Shown here piece by piece: positions 16,014 to 24,639 of a stretch of 39,735 bases of DNA. Position 1 is the stretch's first letter; each line of letters starts with the position of its first letter. Made by a program: the position numbers and the translations under genes. The notes under the pieces were generated by a model. That model ran no database searches, was not told the origin of the DNA, and was given only the letters and a program-made list of their open reading frames with translations. The DNA comes from Caulobacteraceae bacterium (GTDB lineage Bacteria; Pseudomonadota; Alphaproteobacteria; Caulobacterales; Caulobacteraceae): assembly GCA_025352085.1 (NCBI GenBank), contig JANXUA010000064.1, positions 1 through 39,735 of the forward strand. Reading direction: 5' to 3'.

Positions 16014-16799
16014 TTAGCGCGCCGGCATGCGGATACCGCCGTCGAGGCGGATGGTCTGGGCGTTGAAATAGGTGTTGCGTACGAATTCGAGCACCAGGGA
16101 GGCAAATTCCTCCGGCTTGCCCAGGCGCTTGGGGAAGGGCACCGAGGCGGTCAGCACATCCAGCACCTTGGGTGGCACGCCGAGCATGGGCGGGGTGGCG
16201 AAGATGCCCGGCATGATCGAATTGATGCGGATGCCCAGATCCATCAGATCGCGGGCGATCGGCAAAACCAGGCCGTTGACCCCGGCCTTGCCCGAGCCAT
16301 AGCCGACCTGGCCGACCTGGGCGTCCATCGCCGCGACCGAGGCGGTCAGGGTGATGACGCCGCGCTCGCCGTCGTCATCCAGCGGATCAAGCGCGGCCAT
16401 GCCCAGCGCGCTCAGCGAGGCCAGGCGATAGCTGGCCACGAGAATGCCGAGGATCGAATATTGATAGTTTTCGGTGGAGAAGCGCTTGAATTCGCCGGTC
16501 TCCTTGTCGCGCGAAATGGTCTTGCCGCCCTTGGAGGTTTGCGCGCAATGGACGAGGATGCGCTCCTGGCCGTGAGCGGCGCGGGCCCTGGCGAAGCCGG
16601 CGACCACACTCTCTTCGTCGGTGACGTTGACGTTGCAGAAGATGGCGCCGATTTCCTTGGCGACCGCCTCGCCCTTTTCGGCGTTCATATCGAAGATAGC
16701 GACCTTGGCGCCGGCGGCGGCCAGCGCCGTCGCGCTCGCCCGGCCAAGTCCCGACGCCCCGCCGGTGACGACGGCGGCGGTTTGATGGGTGATCTGCAT
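16014..16799 (-). CDS. SDR, 3-hydroxyacyl-CoA dehydrogenase type-2 (HSD10) like
   Basis: A 261-residue NAD-dependent dehydrogenase from ATG 16799. TGGASGLG (12-19), TASVAA (Ser154) and YGSGK (Tyr167, Lys171) are in place, and the closing PFPKRLGKPEEFASLV ... IRLDGGIRM is diagnostic for the HSD10/2-methyl-3-hydroxybutyryl-CoA dehydrogenase group. The acidic residue after beta-strand 2 (IFDMN) indicates NAD. Unusually, the structural N-(A/C)-A-G motif after strand 4 reads HCAQ (84-87). A longer in-frame ORF to 17132 is antisense/out-of-frame sequence of the upstream gene. It follows the DUF885 gene on the same strand (gap 50 bases) and may act with the thiolase at 18854 in acyl-CoA breakdown. 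Confidence 0.88.
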   Translation of the reverse strand: MQITHQTAAVVTGGASGLGRASATALAAAGAKVAIFDMNAEKGEAVAKEIGAIFCNVNVTDEESVVAGFARARAAHGQERILVHCAQTSKGGKTISRDKETGEFKRFSTENYQYSILGILVASYRLASLSALGMAALDPLDDDGERGVITLTASVAAMDAQVGQVGYGSGKAGVNGLVLPIARDLMDLGIRINSIMPGIFATPPMLGVPPKVLDVLTASVPFPKRLGKPEEFASLVLEFVRNTYFNAQTIRLDGGIRMPAR

Positions 16800-16849
16800 G
16801 GTGGTGTCTCCTTGGGCGTGCGAGGGTGGGTGATCGGGGTCGACGATCC

Positions 16850-18661
16850 CTAAACCTTTTGCGCCGTGATCCAGGCGTCGACCACGCCGTCGAGAACATC
16901 CAGCGGCGTGCGGCCGCAGGACAGGCCCGCTTCGTGGAAATCCTTGATGTCGAAACGCGCGCCGAGCGCCTGTTTCGCGCGGGCGCGGGCGCGGATCCAG
17001 ACGGTGTGGCCGAGCTTGTAGCTGCACGCCTGGCCCGGATTGGCGCAATAGCGCTCGACCTCGCGCGCGGTGGCGCCGGGCGCATCGCCCTCTAGATCGA
17101 TGAAGTAGGCGATGGCTTTTTCCCGGCTCCAACGCAGATGATGCAGGCCGGTGTCGACCACGCAGCGGGCGGCGCGAAACAGCTGGGCGCGCAGATAGCC
17201 GATGCGGCCGAGCGGATCGTCGTCATACATGCCGATTTCGTCGGCGAGTTGCTCGGCGTAAAGCGCCCAGCCCTCGGCGTATCCGGAAAAGCCCAGGGTC
17301 TTGCGGATCAGCGGCAGCTCGGTGTTGGAAAGCGCCAGACCGCCCTCCAGCTGGTGGCCGGGCAGGCCTTCGTGAAACGTCGTGGTCGAGAGCGCCCAGC
17401 GCGGCCAGTCGGCGGTGTCGTGCAGGTTGAAATAGACCAGGCCCGGGCGCGATCCGTCCAGCGCCGGCCCCTGCGAGAAGGCCATGGCGGCGCCCGCCTC
17501 GGTGGCTGACGGCACCCGGCGCACCTCGAAGGTGTAAGGCGGCAGGCGCTTGAAACTCGCCGGCAGGCGCGGGCGGATGGCGGCGAGCCGGGCGTTGCAG
17601 AAGGCGATCGCGGCCGCCTTGCCGTCATCCGTATTGGGGAAGAGATTGGCCGGGTCCTGATAGAGCGCGCGCATGCGCTCGCCGATCGTGCCCTTGGTCA
17701 TGTTCTGCGCGGCGAGCAGGCGATCGAGCCGGCCGCCGATCTCCGCCACCTGCTCGAGACCGAGTTTGTGCACGGCGTCCGGCGACAATTTCGTGGTGGT
17801 CGTCGCCTGCAGCGCGGCGGCGTAAAAGGCCGGACCCTCCTTCAATTTCCACAAGCCCGCGTCGTGCGTCGCGCCCGCGCGCAGACGCTTCGCCTCGGCG
17901 ATCTGGCGATCCAGCGCCGGCGCGATCTTGCTCTCGTAGACGCGCGCCGCCTCGTCGCCATAACGCGGCGCCAAGCCCTTGGCCGCCGTGCGCTTCTTCA
18001 GCGACGTCACCAGCAGGCTCTGATCGGCCGGCGTGCGCAGGGCCGTCATCTGCTGAAGGGCAAGGTCGAGCAGGAAATCGGGCGGCGTCACGCCCAACCC
18101 TGCGTCATGGGCCATCTGCGCGGTGTTGTCGTCAAGCGCCATGGCGAAGGCGCTCAGCCTTGAAAGATAGGCCTGGGCGTCGGCGTCGGTCTCAATCTTG
18201 TGCTTGGTGTCGAGGAAATCGGGAACCGACTGATAGGCCCCCGTCAGCTGGCTGACCACATAGGGCGAAGGACCGTAGGAGGCGCCGCCGAAATCGAAGG
18301 CCTGGATCGCCGCGGCGCTCTGGCGGGTATAGGCGACCGTGTCGTAATCGACCTTGGCCGTGCGCGAGAGGTCGGCGCGATTGATGGCGGCCAGTCGACG
18401 TTGCTGATCGAGGGTCAGGGCCTTGGCGGCGGCGATGCCTGCGACCGAACGGTCGCTGAGGTTGGCTCTCAGATCGGCGTTGGCGCCGGTGTCGAGACCG
18501 AGCTGGGTCGCCGATTCAGGGCGTTCGCGCAAATCCTCCTGAACAAAGGTGTCGAACAGCGCCCGCAGCCGCGCGTCCGCTCCCGTCGCCTCGGCGCTTG
18601 CCCCGAGGGGCAGCGCGGCGGCGGCCGCCGTGGTGAACATGACGTCGCGGCGGTTCAGCAT
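16850..18661 (-). CDS. DUF885-family metallopeptidase-like protein, Tat-type export signal
   Basis: A 603-residue protein from ATG 18661, which has AGGAGG just upstream; the longer ORF to 18826 lacks one. The N-terminus NRRDVMFTTAAAAALPLGASA has a twin-arginine and hydrophobic core, suggesting folded export to the periplasm. DUF885 features are clear: the gluzincin-like FHEGLPGHQLE (HExxxxH-type metal ligands) and downstream EGWALYAEQLADEIG supplying further acidic residues. Members are presumed zinc peptidases or hydrolases of about 600 residues, matching this length. It is divergent from the thiolase gene and upstream of the HSD10-like SDR on its strand. The true substrate is unknown. Confidence 0.9.
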   Translation of the reverse strand: MLNRRDVMFTTAAAAALPLGASAEATGADARLRALFDTFVQEDLRERPESATQLGLDTGANADLRANLSDRSVAGIAAAKALTLDQQRRLAAINRADLSRTAKVDYDTVAYTRQSAAAIQAFDFGGASYGPSPYVVSQLTGAYQSVPDFLDTKHKIETDADAQAYLSRLSAFAMALDDNTAQMAHDAGLGVTPPDFLLDLALQQMTALRTPADQSLLVTSLKKRTAAKGLAPRYGDEAARVYESKIAPALDRQIAEAKRLRAGATHDAGLWKLKEGPAFYAAALQATTTTKLSPDAVHKLGLEQVAEIGGRLDRLLAAQNMTKGTIGERMRALYQDPANLFPNTDDGKAAAIAFCNARLAAIRPRLPASFKRLPPYTFEVRRVPSATEAGAAMAFSQGPALDGSRPGLVYFNLHDTADWPRWALSTTTFHEGLPGHQLEGGLALSNTELPLIRKTLGFSGYAEGWALYAEQLADEIGMYDDDPLGRIGYLRAQLFRAARCVVDTGLHHLRWSREKAIAYFIDLEGDAPGATAREVERYCANPGQACSYKLGHTVWIRARARAKQALGARFDIKDFHEAGLSCGRTPLDVLDGVVDAWITAQKV

Positions 18662-18853
18662 GGGGCCTCCTGGGCTTATGGCCGGATCCGAACGAAGACG
18701 CGGCGAGGGTCGCTCGAGCGATGGTGTGAACGACGGCCCCGGGAATAATGGATCGGCGCGACAACGCCAAGTTGACCCCAAGTGATGATTGATATGCGAG
18801 CGCGAGCGTGGCAAGCGAAACGCCACGCATCACGATATTCGAGGAAACGACCC

Positions 18854-20107
18854 ATGTCTGAAGCCTATATCATTGACGCCGTCCGCACGCCGCGTGGGGT
18901 TGGCAAGCCTGGCAAGGGGGCTTTGTCGCACCTGCATCCGCAGCATCTGGGCGCGACGGTGCTCAGAGCGCTGAAAGAGCGCAATAATCTCAATACGGCC
19001 GAGGTCGACGACATCGTTTTCAGCACCAGCACGCAGCGTGGCAAGCAGGGCGGCGACCTTGGCCGCATGGCCGCGCTGGCGGCGGGTTATGACATCAAGG
19101 CCAGCGGCATGACGCTGGACCGCTTCTGCGGCGGCGGCATCACCGCAGTGAACATCGCCGGCGCCCAGGTCATGTCCGGCATGGAGGATCTGGTCATCGC
19201 CGGCGGCGTCGAGATGATGTCCTATACCGCGCAACTGGGGGCCGAGGACTTCGCCGCCGGGATCACGCCCCTGGGCATGGGCTCGGGCAATGCGGCTCTG
19301 ATGAAGATGCACCCGCAGTCGCACCAGGGCGTGTGCGGCGACGCCATCGCGACGATGGAGGGGATCAGCCGCGCCGATGTCGACGCGCTCGGCCTCGAAA
19401 GCCAGCGCCGCGCCGATGTCGCCATCCGCGAGGGCCGCTTCGCCAGGAGCCTGATCACCGTGCTCAATGAAGACGGTTCGGTGGCCCTCGATCATGAGGA
19501 GTTTCCCCGCCCGCAGACTACCGCCGAGGGCCTCGCCGGCCTCAAGGCGTCGTTCGACGCCATCGCCGACGCATCAATCCAGGCCGACGGAACCACCTTC
19601 CGCCAGTTGATCAACCAGCGCTATCCGGATCTGAAATGGACCGGCGTCCATCACGCCGGCAATTCCTCGGGCGTGGTCGACGGCGCCGCGGCCCTGCTGC
19701 TCGCCTCCAAAGCCTATGCCGACAAGCACGGTCTGAAGCCGCGCGCGCGCATCGTCGCCACCGCCAATATCGGCGATTGCCCGACCCTGATGCTCAACGC
19801 TCCGGTTCCCGCCGCGCGCAAGGTGCTGGCCAAGGCCGGCCTGACCGTCGACGACATCGATCTGTGGGAGATCAACGAGGCCTTCGCCGTCGTCGCCGAG
19901 AAGTTCATCCGCGACCTCAGGCTCGACCGCGACAAGGTCAATGTGAACGGCGGCGCCTGTGCGCTCGGCCACCCGATCGGCGCGACCGGCTCGATGCTGA
20001 TCGGCACGGTTCTGGACGAGCTGGAGCGGCGCGACCTCAAGCGCGGCCTCGTCACCATGTGCGCCGCCGGCGGCATGGCGCCGGCGATCATCATCGAACG
20101 GATATAG
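18854..20107 (+). CDS. Acetyl-CoA C-acyltransferase (thiolase, FadA-like)
   Basis: A 417-residue cytosolic thiolase from ATG 18854, with GAGGAA seven bases upstream. It carries the acylation cysteine Cys92 in LDRFCGGGITAVN, the NEAF motif in LWEINEAFAV, the GGACALGHPIGATG glycine/histidine loop and the second catalytic cysteine in VTMCAAGGMAP. Thiolases cleave 3-ketoacyl-CoA with CoA; the RTPRGVGKPGKGAL start is typical of the degradative group rather than the PHB-forming PhaA found at 33863. It is divergent from the DUF885 gene. Together with the HSD10-like dehydrogenase it suggests short- or branched-chain acyl-CoA degradation. Confidence 0.93.
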   Translation: MSEAYIIDAVRTPRGVGKPGKGALSHLHPQHLGATVLRALKERNNLNTAEVDDIVFSTSTQRGKQGGDLGRMAALAAGYDIKASGMTLDRFCGGGITAVNIAGAQVMSGMEDLVIAGGVEMMSYTAQLGAEDFAAGITPLGMGSGNAALMKMHPQSHQGVCGDAIATMEGISRADVDALGLESQRRADVAIREGRFARSLITVLNEDGSVALDHEEFPRPQTTAEGLAGLKASFDAIADASIQADGTTFRQLINQRYPDLKWTGVHHAGNSSGVVDGAAALLLASKAYADKHGLKPRARIVATANIGDCPTLMLNAPVPAARKVLAKAGLTVDDIDLWEINEAFAVVAEKFIRDLRLDRDKVNVNGGACALGHPIGATGSMLIGTVLDELERRDLKRGLVTMCAAGGMAPAIIIERI

Positions 20108-20116
20108 GCCCCTGGC

Positions 20117-20228
20117 GCAGGAAGATTTTAGACGGAACCGTCCAAAATCTTAAATCCTGCTCTAGAATCAAAAGTGTAGAGCCTGATTGAAGCGTTCGCG
20201 TCTGTTCCGTGCAAACGCATCAGGCTCT
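20117..20228 (-). repeat. Two-hairpin repeat, family A copy 1
   Basis: In the convergent space after the thiolase and purU. Read on the minus strand: hairpin 1 (20228-20178) AGAGCCTGAT ... ATCAGGCTCT with inner GCGTT / AACGC and loop ACGGAACAGA; linker ACACTTTTGATTCT; hairpin 2 with arms GCAGGA / TCCTGC and inner AGATTTT / AAAATCT and GACGG / CCGTC. It is 10 bases from the thiolase stop and 13 from the purU stop. Confidence 0.88.
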
Positions 20229-20240
20229 GGCGCTCCGCGG

Positions 20241-21107
20241 TCAGGCGAACACCACGGTTTTCGAACCGTTGGCGATCACCCGGTGATCGACGCTCCAGCT
20301 GACGGCGCGGGCGAGCACCTTGCATTCCACCTCCTGGCCGAGCGCCACCATCTGCTCGGGCGTGAAGGCGTGGGTCACATGGCTGGCGTCCTGGGCGATG
20401 ATCGGACCCTCGTCCAGGTCGGTGGTGACGAAATGGGCGGTGGCGCCGATCATCTTCACCCCGCGCGCGTGAGCCTGATGATAGGGTTTGGCGCCCTTGA
20501 AGCTTGGCAGGAAGCTGTGATGGATATTAATACAGCGGCCGGCGAGATGCGCGCACAGCCGGGGCGAGAGCACCTGCATGTATCGCGCCAGGACGATCAG
20601 ATCGAGGTCGAGATCGTCGACCAGGGCCATGAATTTGGCTTCCTGTTCGTCCCGATTTGCTTGGGTGACCGGCAGGTGGTGGTAGGCAATGCCGTTCCAT
20701 TCGACGAATGAACGCATGTCGTCGTGGTTGGAGAGGACCGCCGGAATCTCGATCGGCAGCAGGCCCGAGCGCCAACGGTGCAGGAGGTCGTTGAGGCAAT
20801 GGCCGAATTTGGAGACCGCGATCAGGACGCGCGGCTTCTTGGACCGATCATGCAGGCGCCAATCCATGCCAAACCGCTCGGCCACCGGCGCGAACCCGGC
20901 CTTGATGGCCTCAAAGGCCGGCGCGCCGCCCCCGTCCGGATGGAACACCACGCGCATGAAAAATCTATCCGTCGACGGATCATTGTACTGATGGGATTCG
21001 GCGATGGTGAAATCATGGTCGGCGAGAAAGCTCGACACCGCCGCGACAATGCCCTTTCGCTCAGGACAGCGCACCACGATCACATAGTGGGTGTTTTCAG
21101 ATGTCAC
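20241..21107 (-). CDS. purU: Formyltetrahydrofolate deformylase
   Basis: Hydrolyses 10-formyl-THF to formate and THF, balancing one-carbon pools and supplying formate for purine synthesis. An N-terminal ACT domain (THYVIVVRCPERKGIVAAVSSFLADH) is followed by a formyltransferase-type catalytic domain with INIHHSFLPSF (Asn and His of the active site) and LDEGPII (catalytic Asp). No ATG is available. The GTG at 21107 gives 288 residues starting (M)TSENTHYV, the usual length and start for PurU; a TTG at 21146 would add 13 unusual residues. Its stop faces the thiolase across a family A repeat, and a tRNA-Arg lies just upstream on the same strand. Confidence 0.93.
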   Translation of the reverse strand: MTSENTHYVIVVRCPERKGIVAAVSSFLADHDFTIAESHQYNDPSTDRFFMRVVFHPDGGGAPAFEAIKAGFAPVAERFGMDWRLHDRSKKPRVLIAVSKFGHCLNDLLHRWRSGLLPIEIPAVLSNHDDMRSFVEWNGIAYHHLPVTQANRDEQEAKFMALVDDLDLDLIVLARYMQVLSPRLCAHLAGRCINIHHSFLPSFKGAKPYHQAHARGVKMIGATAHFVTTDLDEGPIIAQDASHVTHAFTPEQMVALGQEVECKVLARAVSWSVDHRVIANGSKTVVFA

Positions 21108-21157
21108 GCCGAGGGGGCCCCATTGCGAGAAAAATCGCTTTAACAAATTGGAATAGC

Positions 21158-21234
<77 letters not shown>

Positions 21235-21236
21235 CT

Positions 21237-21350
21237 AGAGCCTGATGCGGTTGCACGGAACAGATACAAATGCTTCAATCAGGCTCTAAACTTATTGAAT
21301 CTGGAGCACGATGATTTTTGATGATTCCATCAAAAATCATCGTGCTCTAG
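21237..21350 (+). repeat. Two-hairpin repeat, family A copy 2
   Basis: Hairpin 1 (21237-21287) AGAGCCTGAT ... ATCAGGCTCT, loop with ACGGAACAGA; linker AAACTTATTGAATCT; hairpin 2 (21303-21348) is a 20-base-pair perfect stem GAGCACGATGATTTTTGATG closed by ATTC. It lies between the tRNA-Arg 5' end and, 63 bases further, the stop of the ABC ATPase gene, both on the minus strand. Confidence 0.88.
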
Positions 21351-21413
21351 GGCCGCTTAGGTCGCGACGCGGGATCGTCTAGCGGAAAAGCGGCGCGGGC
21401 GCCAACCGCGCGA

Positions 21414-22373
21414 TCATGACGTGACCGAAGCTATGTCCCGCGCCGTCGAGGTCAGAGAGACGAACACATCCTCCAGATCCGGCTCCTCGGTGCGCAGATC
21501 CTTGATCTGGATGCCGGCGGCGCGGACGGCGGCGAGAACCTGTTCGACGCCGGCCTCGGCGGTCTTGAAGTCCACGGCCAGTTCGCCGCTGGGGCGCAGA
21601 CGGGCCTGAAAGGGCGAAAGATCCGGCGCCATGGCAAGGGGCTCACCGGGGGTGACGACCACCGATCGCGAATCCAGGCGGCGCAACAGCTGCGCCGTCG
21701 GTTCGCACGCCACCAGTTCACCGTGATTGATGATGGCGATGGTGTCGCACAGGGCCTCGGCCTCTTCGAGATAGTGGGTGGTCAAAACGACGGTGACGCC
21801 GCGGGCGTTGAGCGATTCGACATAGCCCCACAGCTGGCGGCGCAGCTCGACATCCACACCGGCGGTCGGCTCGTCCAGCACCAGCACCGGCGGATTGTGC
21901 ACCATGGCCTTGGCGACCATCAGGCGCCGTTTCATGCCGCCCGAAAGCTGGCGCACATAGGCGTCGGCCTTGTCGGTCAGACCCATAGCGGCGAGGAGCT
22001 CGTCGGTGCGTCGCTCGCGCTTGGGCACGCCATACAGGCCCGCCTGCACCTCCAGCGACTCGCGCGGGGTGAAGAAGACGTCGGTGGCGATTTCCTGCGG
22101 CACCACGCCGATCGCCGCCTTGGCGTCGCGGGTCTGCTCGTCAATATCGCGATCCCAGATCGACACCTTGCCGGCGGATTTGCGGGTCAAGCCCGAGAGG
22201 ATGTTGATGAAGGTCGATTTGCCGGCGCCGTTGGGGCCGAGGAGGCCGAAGATCGAGCCGCGCGGGATCTTCAGGTCGATGCCCTTGAGCGCCGCCATCG
22301 CCGGGGTGGTGCGGGTGGCCGGGTAGGTCTTGAACAGGCCGGTCGCTTCGATGGCGTAGTTAGGAAGATGCAT
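21414..22373 (-). CDS. ABC transporter ATP-binding protein
   Basis: A 319-residue ATPase with Walker [10 protein letters not shown] (46-54), Q-loop VPQE, signature LSGGM (143-147), Walker [13 protein letters not shown] (163-174) and H-loop TTHYLEEAE. The order and the C-terminal 90-residue extension ([10 protein letters not shown] onward) fit the NodI/DrrA/CcmA-like exporter group that pairs with a separate ABC-2 type permease. No permease gene is adjacent: downstream is a family A repeat and tRNA-Arg, upstream a zinc-finger gene on the other strand. It must therefore work with a permease elsewhere, or the permease has been lost. The exported substrate is unknown. Confidence 0.93.
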   Translation of the reverse strand: MHLPNYAIEATGLFKTYPATRTTPAMAALKGIDLKIPRGSIFGLLGPNGAGKSTFINILSGLTRKSAGKVSIWDRDIDEQTRDAKAAIGVVPQEIATDVFFTPRESLEVQAGLYGVPKRERRTDELLAAMGLTDKADAYVRQLSGGMKRRLMVAKAMVHNPPVLVLDEPTAGVDVELRRQLWGYVESLNARGVTVVLTTHYLEEAEALCDTIAIINHGELVACEPTAQLLRRLDSRSVVVTPGEPLAMAPDLSPFQARLRPSGELAVDFKTAEAGVEQVLAAVRAAGIQIKDLRTEEPDLEDVFVSLTSTARDIASVTS

Positions 22374-22457
22374 GGGACCCTTGGCGATGAGCGCGAATTG
22401 ACGGCGCGCGCCTTGGCGTCATACCTAAGCATCCAACGCTCGAAAGGCCACCCTGAC

Positions 22458-22688
22458 ATGCCCATCCCGCCATCGGCGCCGGAAATTATCGAGGTCACCA
22501 GCCACCGAGTCGCCTGCGACGGCGTCGGCGGGGCGCTCGGTCATCCGCGTGTGTGGCTGGAGCTGGGCGAGGCGGGCGTCGCCGAATGCGGCTATTGTGA
22601 TCGCCGGTTCGTCCTGGTCGCGGCGGCGGAAGTCCCCGAAAACGAGCGGTTCGCGCCGGGCGTCTACGAAGGCGCGGGCGGGCATTAG
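22458..22688 (+). CDS. Small zinc-finger protein (zf-CHCC, NDUFS6-like)
   Basis: A 76-residue protein from ATG 22458. The CHCC pattern is visible: [19 protein letters not shown] then [12 protein letters not shown], that is Cys, His and a C-x2-C pair, as in the zinc-finger domain of mitochondrial complex I subunit NDUFS6 and its alphaproteobacterial relatives. These bind one zinc and are associated with assembly of NADH dehydrogenase. It ends close to the convergent YebC gene (9 bases between stops). Confidence 0.88.
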   Translation: MPIPPSAPEIIEVTSHRVACDGVGGALGHPRVWLELGEAGVAECGYCDRRFVLVAAAEVPENERFAPGVYEGAGGH

Positions 22689-22697
22689 GCCGAGGCG

Positions 22698-23426
22698 CTA
22701 TCCTTCCTCAACAATATCGGCGTTGGTCCACACGTTTTGCACATCGTCGTCGTCGTCGAGGGCGTCGATAAGCTTCATCAGGCCCGGAACGTCGGCGGCG
22801 ACCACCGGCACGTCGGTCTTGGCCTTCCAGATCAGATTGGTCGATTTGGCCGCTCCGAGCGCCGCTTCCAGCGCCTCGGCGACTTCGGCCAAGTCCTCGA
22901 AGGCGGTGTGGATGACGTGGCCGTCTTCGTCGCTGAGGACGTCCTGGGCGCCAGCGTCGATCGCCGCCTCCATGATCTTGTCGTCCGACCCGGCGGCGAG
23001 CGGGTAAATGATCTCGCCCAATCGATCGAACAGAAAAGCGACCGAACCGGCGTCGCCCATATTGCCGCCGTTCTTGCCAAACACGGTGCGCACATTGGCC
23101 GCGGCGCGATTGCGGTTGTCGGTGAGGACTTCGACGATCAGGCTGACGCCGCCGGGCCCGAAGCCTTCGTAGCGGATTTCCTCATAGGTGTCGGCGTCGC
23201 CGCCCTGCGCCTTCTTGATCGCCCGATCGATATTGTCCTTGGGCATGGATTCGGCCTTGGCGTTGGCGATGGCCAGGCGCAGGCGTGAATTGGCCGCCGG
23301 GTCGGGCAAGCCGGCCCGCGCCGCCAGGGTGATGTCGCGGGAAAACTTGGAAAACAGCTTCGAGCGCAGGGAATCCTGACGATCCTTGCGGAACTGGATG
23401 TTCTTGAATTTGGAGTGGCCGGCCAT
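22698..23426 (-). CDS. yebC: YebC/PmpR family translation/transcription regulator
   Basis: A 242-residue protein with the near-universal start [18 protein letters not shown] and the motifs [22 protein letters not shown] and [22 protein letters not shown] of the YebC/TACO1 family. Family members bind ribosomes or DNA; YebC proteins are linked to resolving ribosome stalling at proline stretches and some act as DNA-binding regulators. In many alphaproteobacteria it lies close to the YmdB-like phosphodiesterase and 5-FTHF cyclo-ligase genes, as here. Length is normal and no defect is visible. Confidence 0.96.
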   Translation of the reverse strand: MAGHSKFKNIQFRKDRQDSLRSKLFSKFSRDITLAARAGLPDPAANSRLRLAIANAKAESMPKDNIDRAIKKAQGGDADTYEEIRYEGFGPGGVSLIVEVLTDNRNRAAANVRTVFGKNGGNMGDAGSVAFLFDRLGEIIYPLAAGSDDKIMEAAIDAGAQDVLSDEDGHVIHTAFEDLAEVAEALEAALGAAKSTNLIWKAKTDVPVVAADVPGLMKLIDALDDDDDVQNVWTNADIVEEG

Positions 23427-23523
23427 GAGTCTTTAAGGTCTAAGCGTTAGCGAGGGCGAGCTTCTAGCGCCCAAGCGGTGTAAACGCCAGTTCGCGGCGC
23501 GACAGTCTGACGGGGAGTGTGGG

Positions 23524-23772
23524 ATGGCGGGCAAATCGAGGGGCGTGGCCAAGGCCGGCGTGGCGACCATCGGCGCGGCCACGGTCGGCGCGACGGCCGG
23601 CGGCGGCCTCATCGGCGGCCTGGCGGTCGGCGCCATCGCCATGGGCGTGATCGCCATCGGCGCGCTCACGATCGGGCGATTGGTGATCGGTCGCGTATCG
23701 GTCCGGAACGTGCATCTCAAACGCCTCGAGATCGACGAGCTGGTCGTTCACCGCGGCCCGGAGCAGCCGTGA
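23524..23772 (+). CDS. Small protein made of hydrophobic five-residue repeats
   Basis: An 82-residue protein from ATG 23524, with GGGGAG six bases upstream. After a short basic start it consists of five-residue blocks: GGLAV, GAIAM, GVIAI, GALTI, GRLVI, GRVSV, RNVHL, KRLEI, DELVV, each with hydrophobic third and fifth residues. The first part is glycine-rich and could be membrane-embedded; the last part is charged. The regular period suggests a small beta-solenoid like pentapeptide-repeat proteins rather than an ordinary helix. It lies between YebC and the YmdB-like gene. The role is unknown. Confidence 0.7.
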   Translation: MAGKSRGVAKAGVATIGAATVGATAGGGLIGGLAVGAIAMGVIAIGALTIGRLVIGRVSVRNVHLKRLEIDELVVHRGPEQP

Positions 23773-23799
23773 GATGACCGACGCGCCGGACCGCGCCAG

Positions 23800-24639
23800 C
23801 TAGACGAGTTCGGCCGCCGCCACGCGGGGGATGGTCGGCGACAGGCGCCCGCCGACCCGGATCGGCTCAACCCGTGTGGCCAGACCCGTGAGCGGGTCGG
23901 TTTCGAGATAGACGCCGCACACCGTCGCCGGCCCCTCGGCGGGTTTGTAGCGGCCGCCGGAAATGCGCGTGGTGAAGCGCCGCAGGGGCTCTTCCTTCTG
24001 GTTGCCGATGACGCTGTCATAGTCGGCGCAGGCGCCGGCGTCGGTCTGGTAGGCCGTGCCGCCGTTCAGAATCTGAGCGTCGGCGGTCGGCACATGGGTG
24101 TGGGTGCCGACGACCAGACTGGCGCGGCCGTCGCAGAAATGACCCATGGCCATCTTTTCCGAGGTCGCCTCGGCGTGCATGTCGATGATGATGGCGTCGG
24201 CCACTTCGCCCAGCGGACAGGCGTTCAGGGCGCCGTCGACGGCGGCGAACGGATCGTCCAGGGCGTCCATGTGCACCCGGCCCAGAAGGTTGACGACCAG
24301 AACCCGCAATCCGCGCTCGGTTTCGAACAATTGCGCGCCCCGGCCTGGCGCGGCGGCCATGGCCGAATAGTTCAGGGGGCGAATGAGACGGGATTCACGG
24401 ACGATATACGTCAGAGCCTCCTTCTGATCCCATGAATGATTGCCAAGCGTGAGGCAATCGGCGCCGGCGTTGAACAGCTCGCGCGCGGTGGCCTCGGTGA
24501 CGCCATAACCGGCCGCCGCGTTCTCGGCGTTGACGATGACGAACTCCAGGCCGAGCGCGCGGCGAAGCCCCGGCAGATGCTCGGCCAAGCCCTCCCGGCC
24601 GGCTCGCCCGACAATGTCACCGAAAAAGGCTATGCGCAT
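23800..24639 (-). CDS. YmdB-family metallophosphoesterase (2',3'-cyclic nucleotide phosphodiesterase type)
   Basis: A 279-residue enzyme of the calcineurin-like fold (TIGR00282). Metal ligands are recognisable: Asp8 in FFGDIVGRAG, Glu39/Asn40 in NAENAA, Asn67/His68 in LGNHSWD, and the later THTHVPTAD. The characterised Bacillus member YmdB hydrolyses cAMP or 2',3'-cyclic nucleotides. The ATG at 24639 overlaps the end of the cyclo-ligase gene by 10 bases, so the two are translationally coupled, a common pairing in alphaproteobacteria. Physiological substrate here is not known. Confidence 0.93.
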   Translation of the reverse strand: MRIAFFGDIVGRAGREGLAEHLPGLRRALGLEFVIVNAENAAAGYGVTEATARELFNAGADCLTLGNHSWDQKEALTYIVRESRLIRPLNYSAMAAAPGRGAQLFETERGLRVLVVNLLGRVHMDALDDPFAAVDGALNACPLGEVADAIIIDMHAEATSEKMAMGHFCDGRASLVVGTHTHVPTADAQILNGGTAYQTDAGACADYDSVIGNQKEEPLRRFTTRISGGRYKPAEGPATVCGVYLETDPLTGLATRVEPIRVGGRLSPTIPRVAAAELV

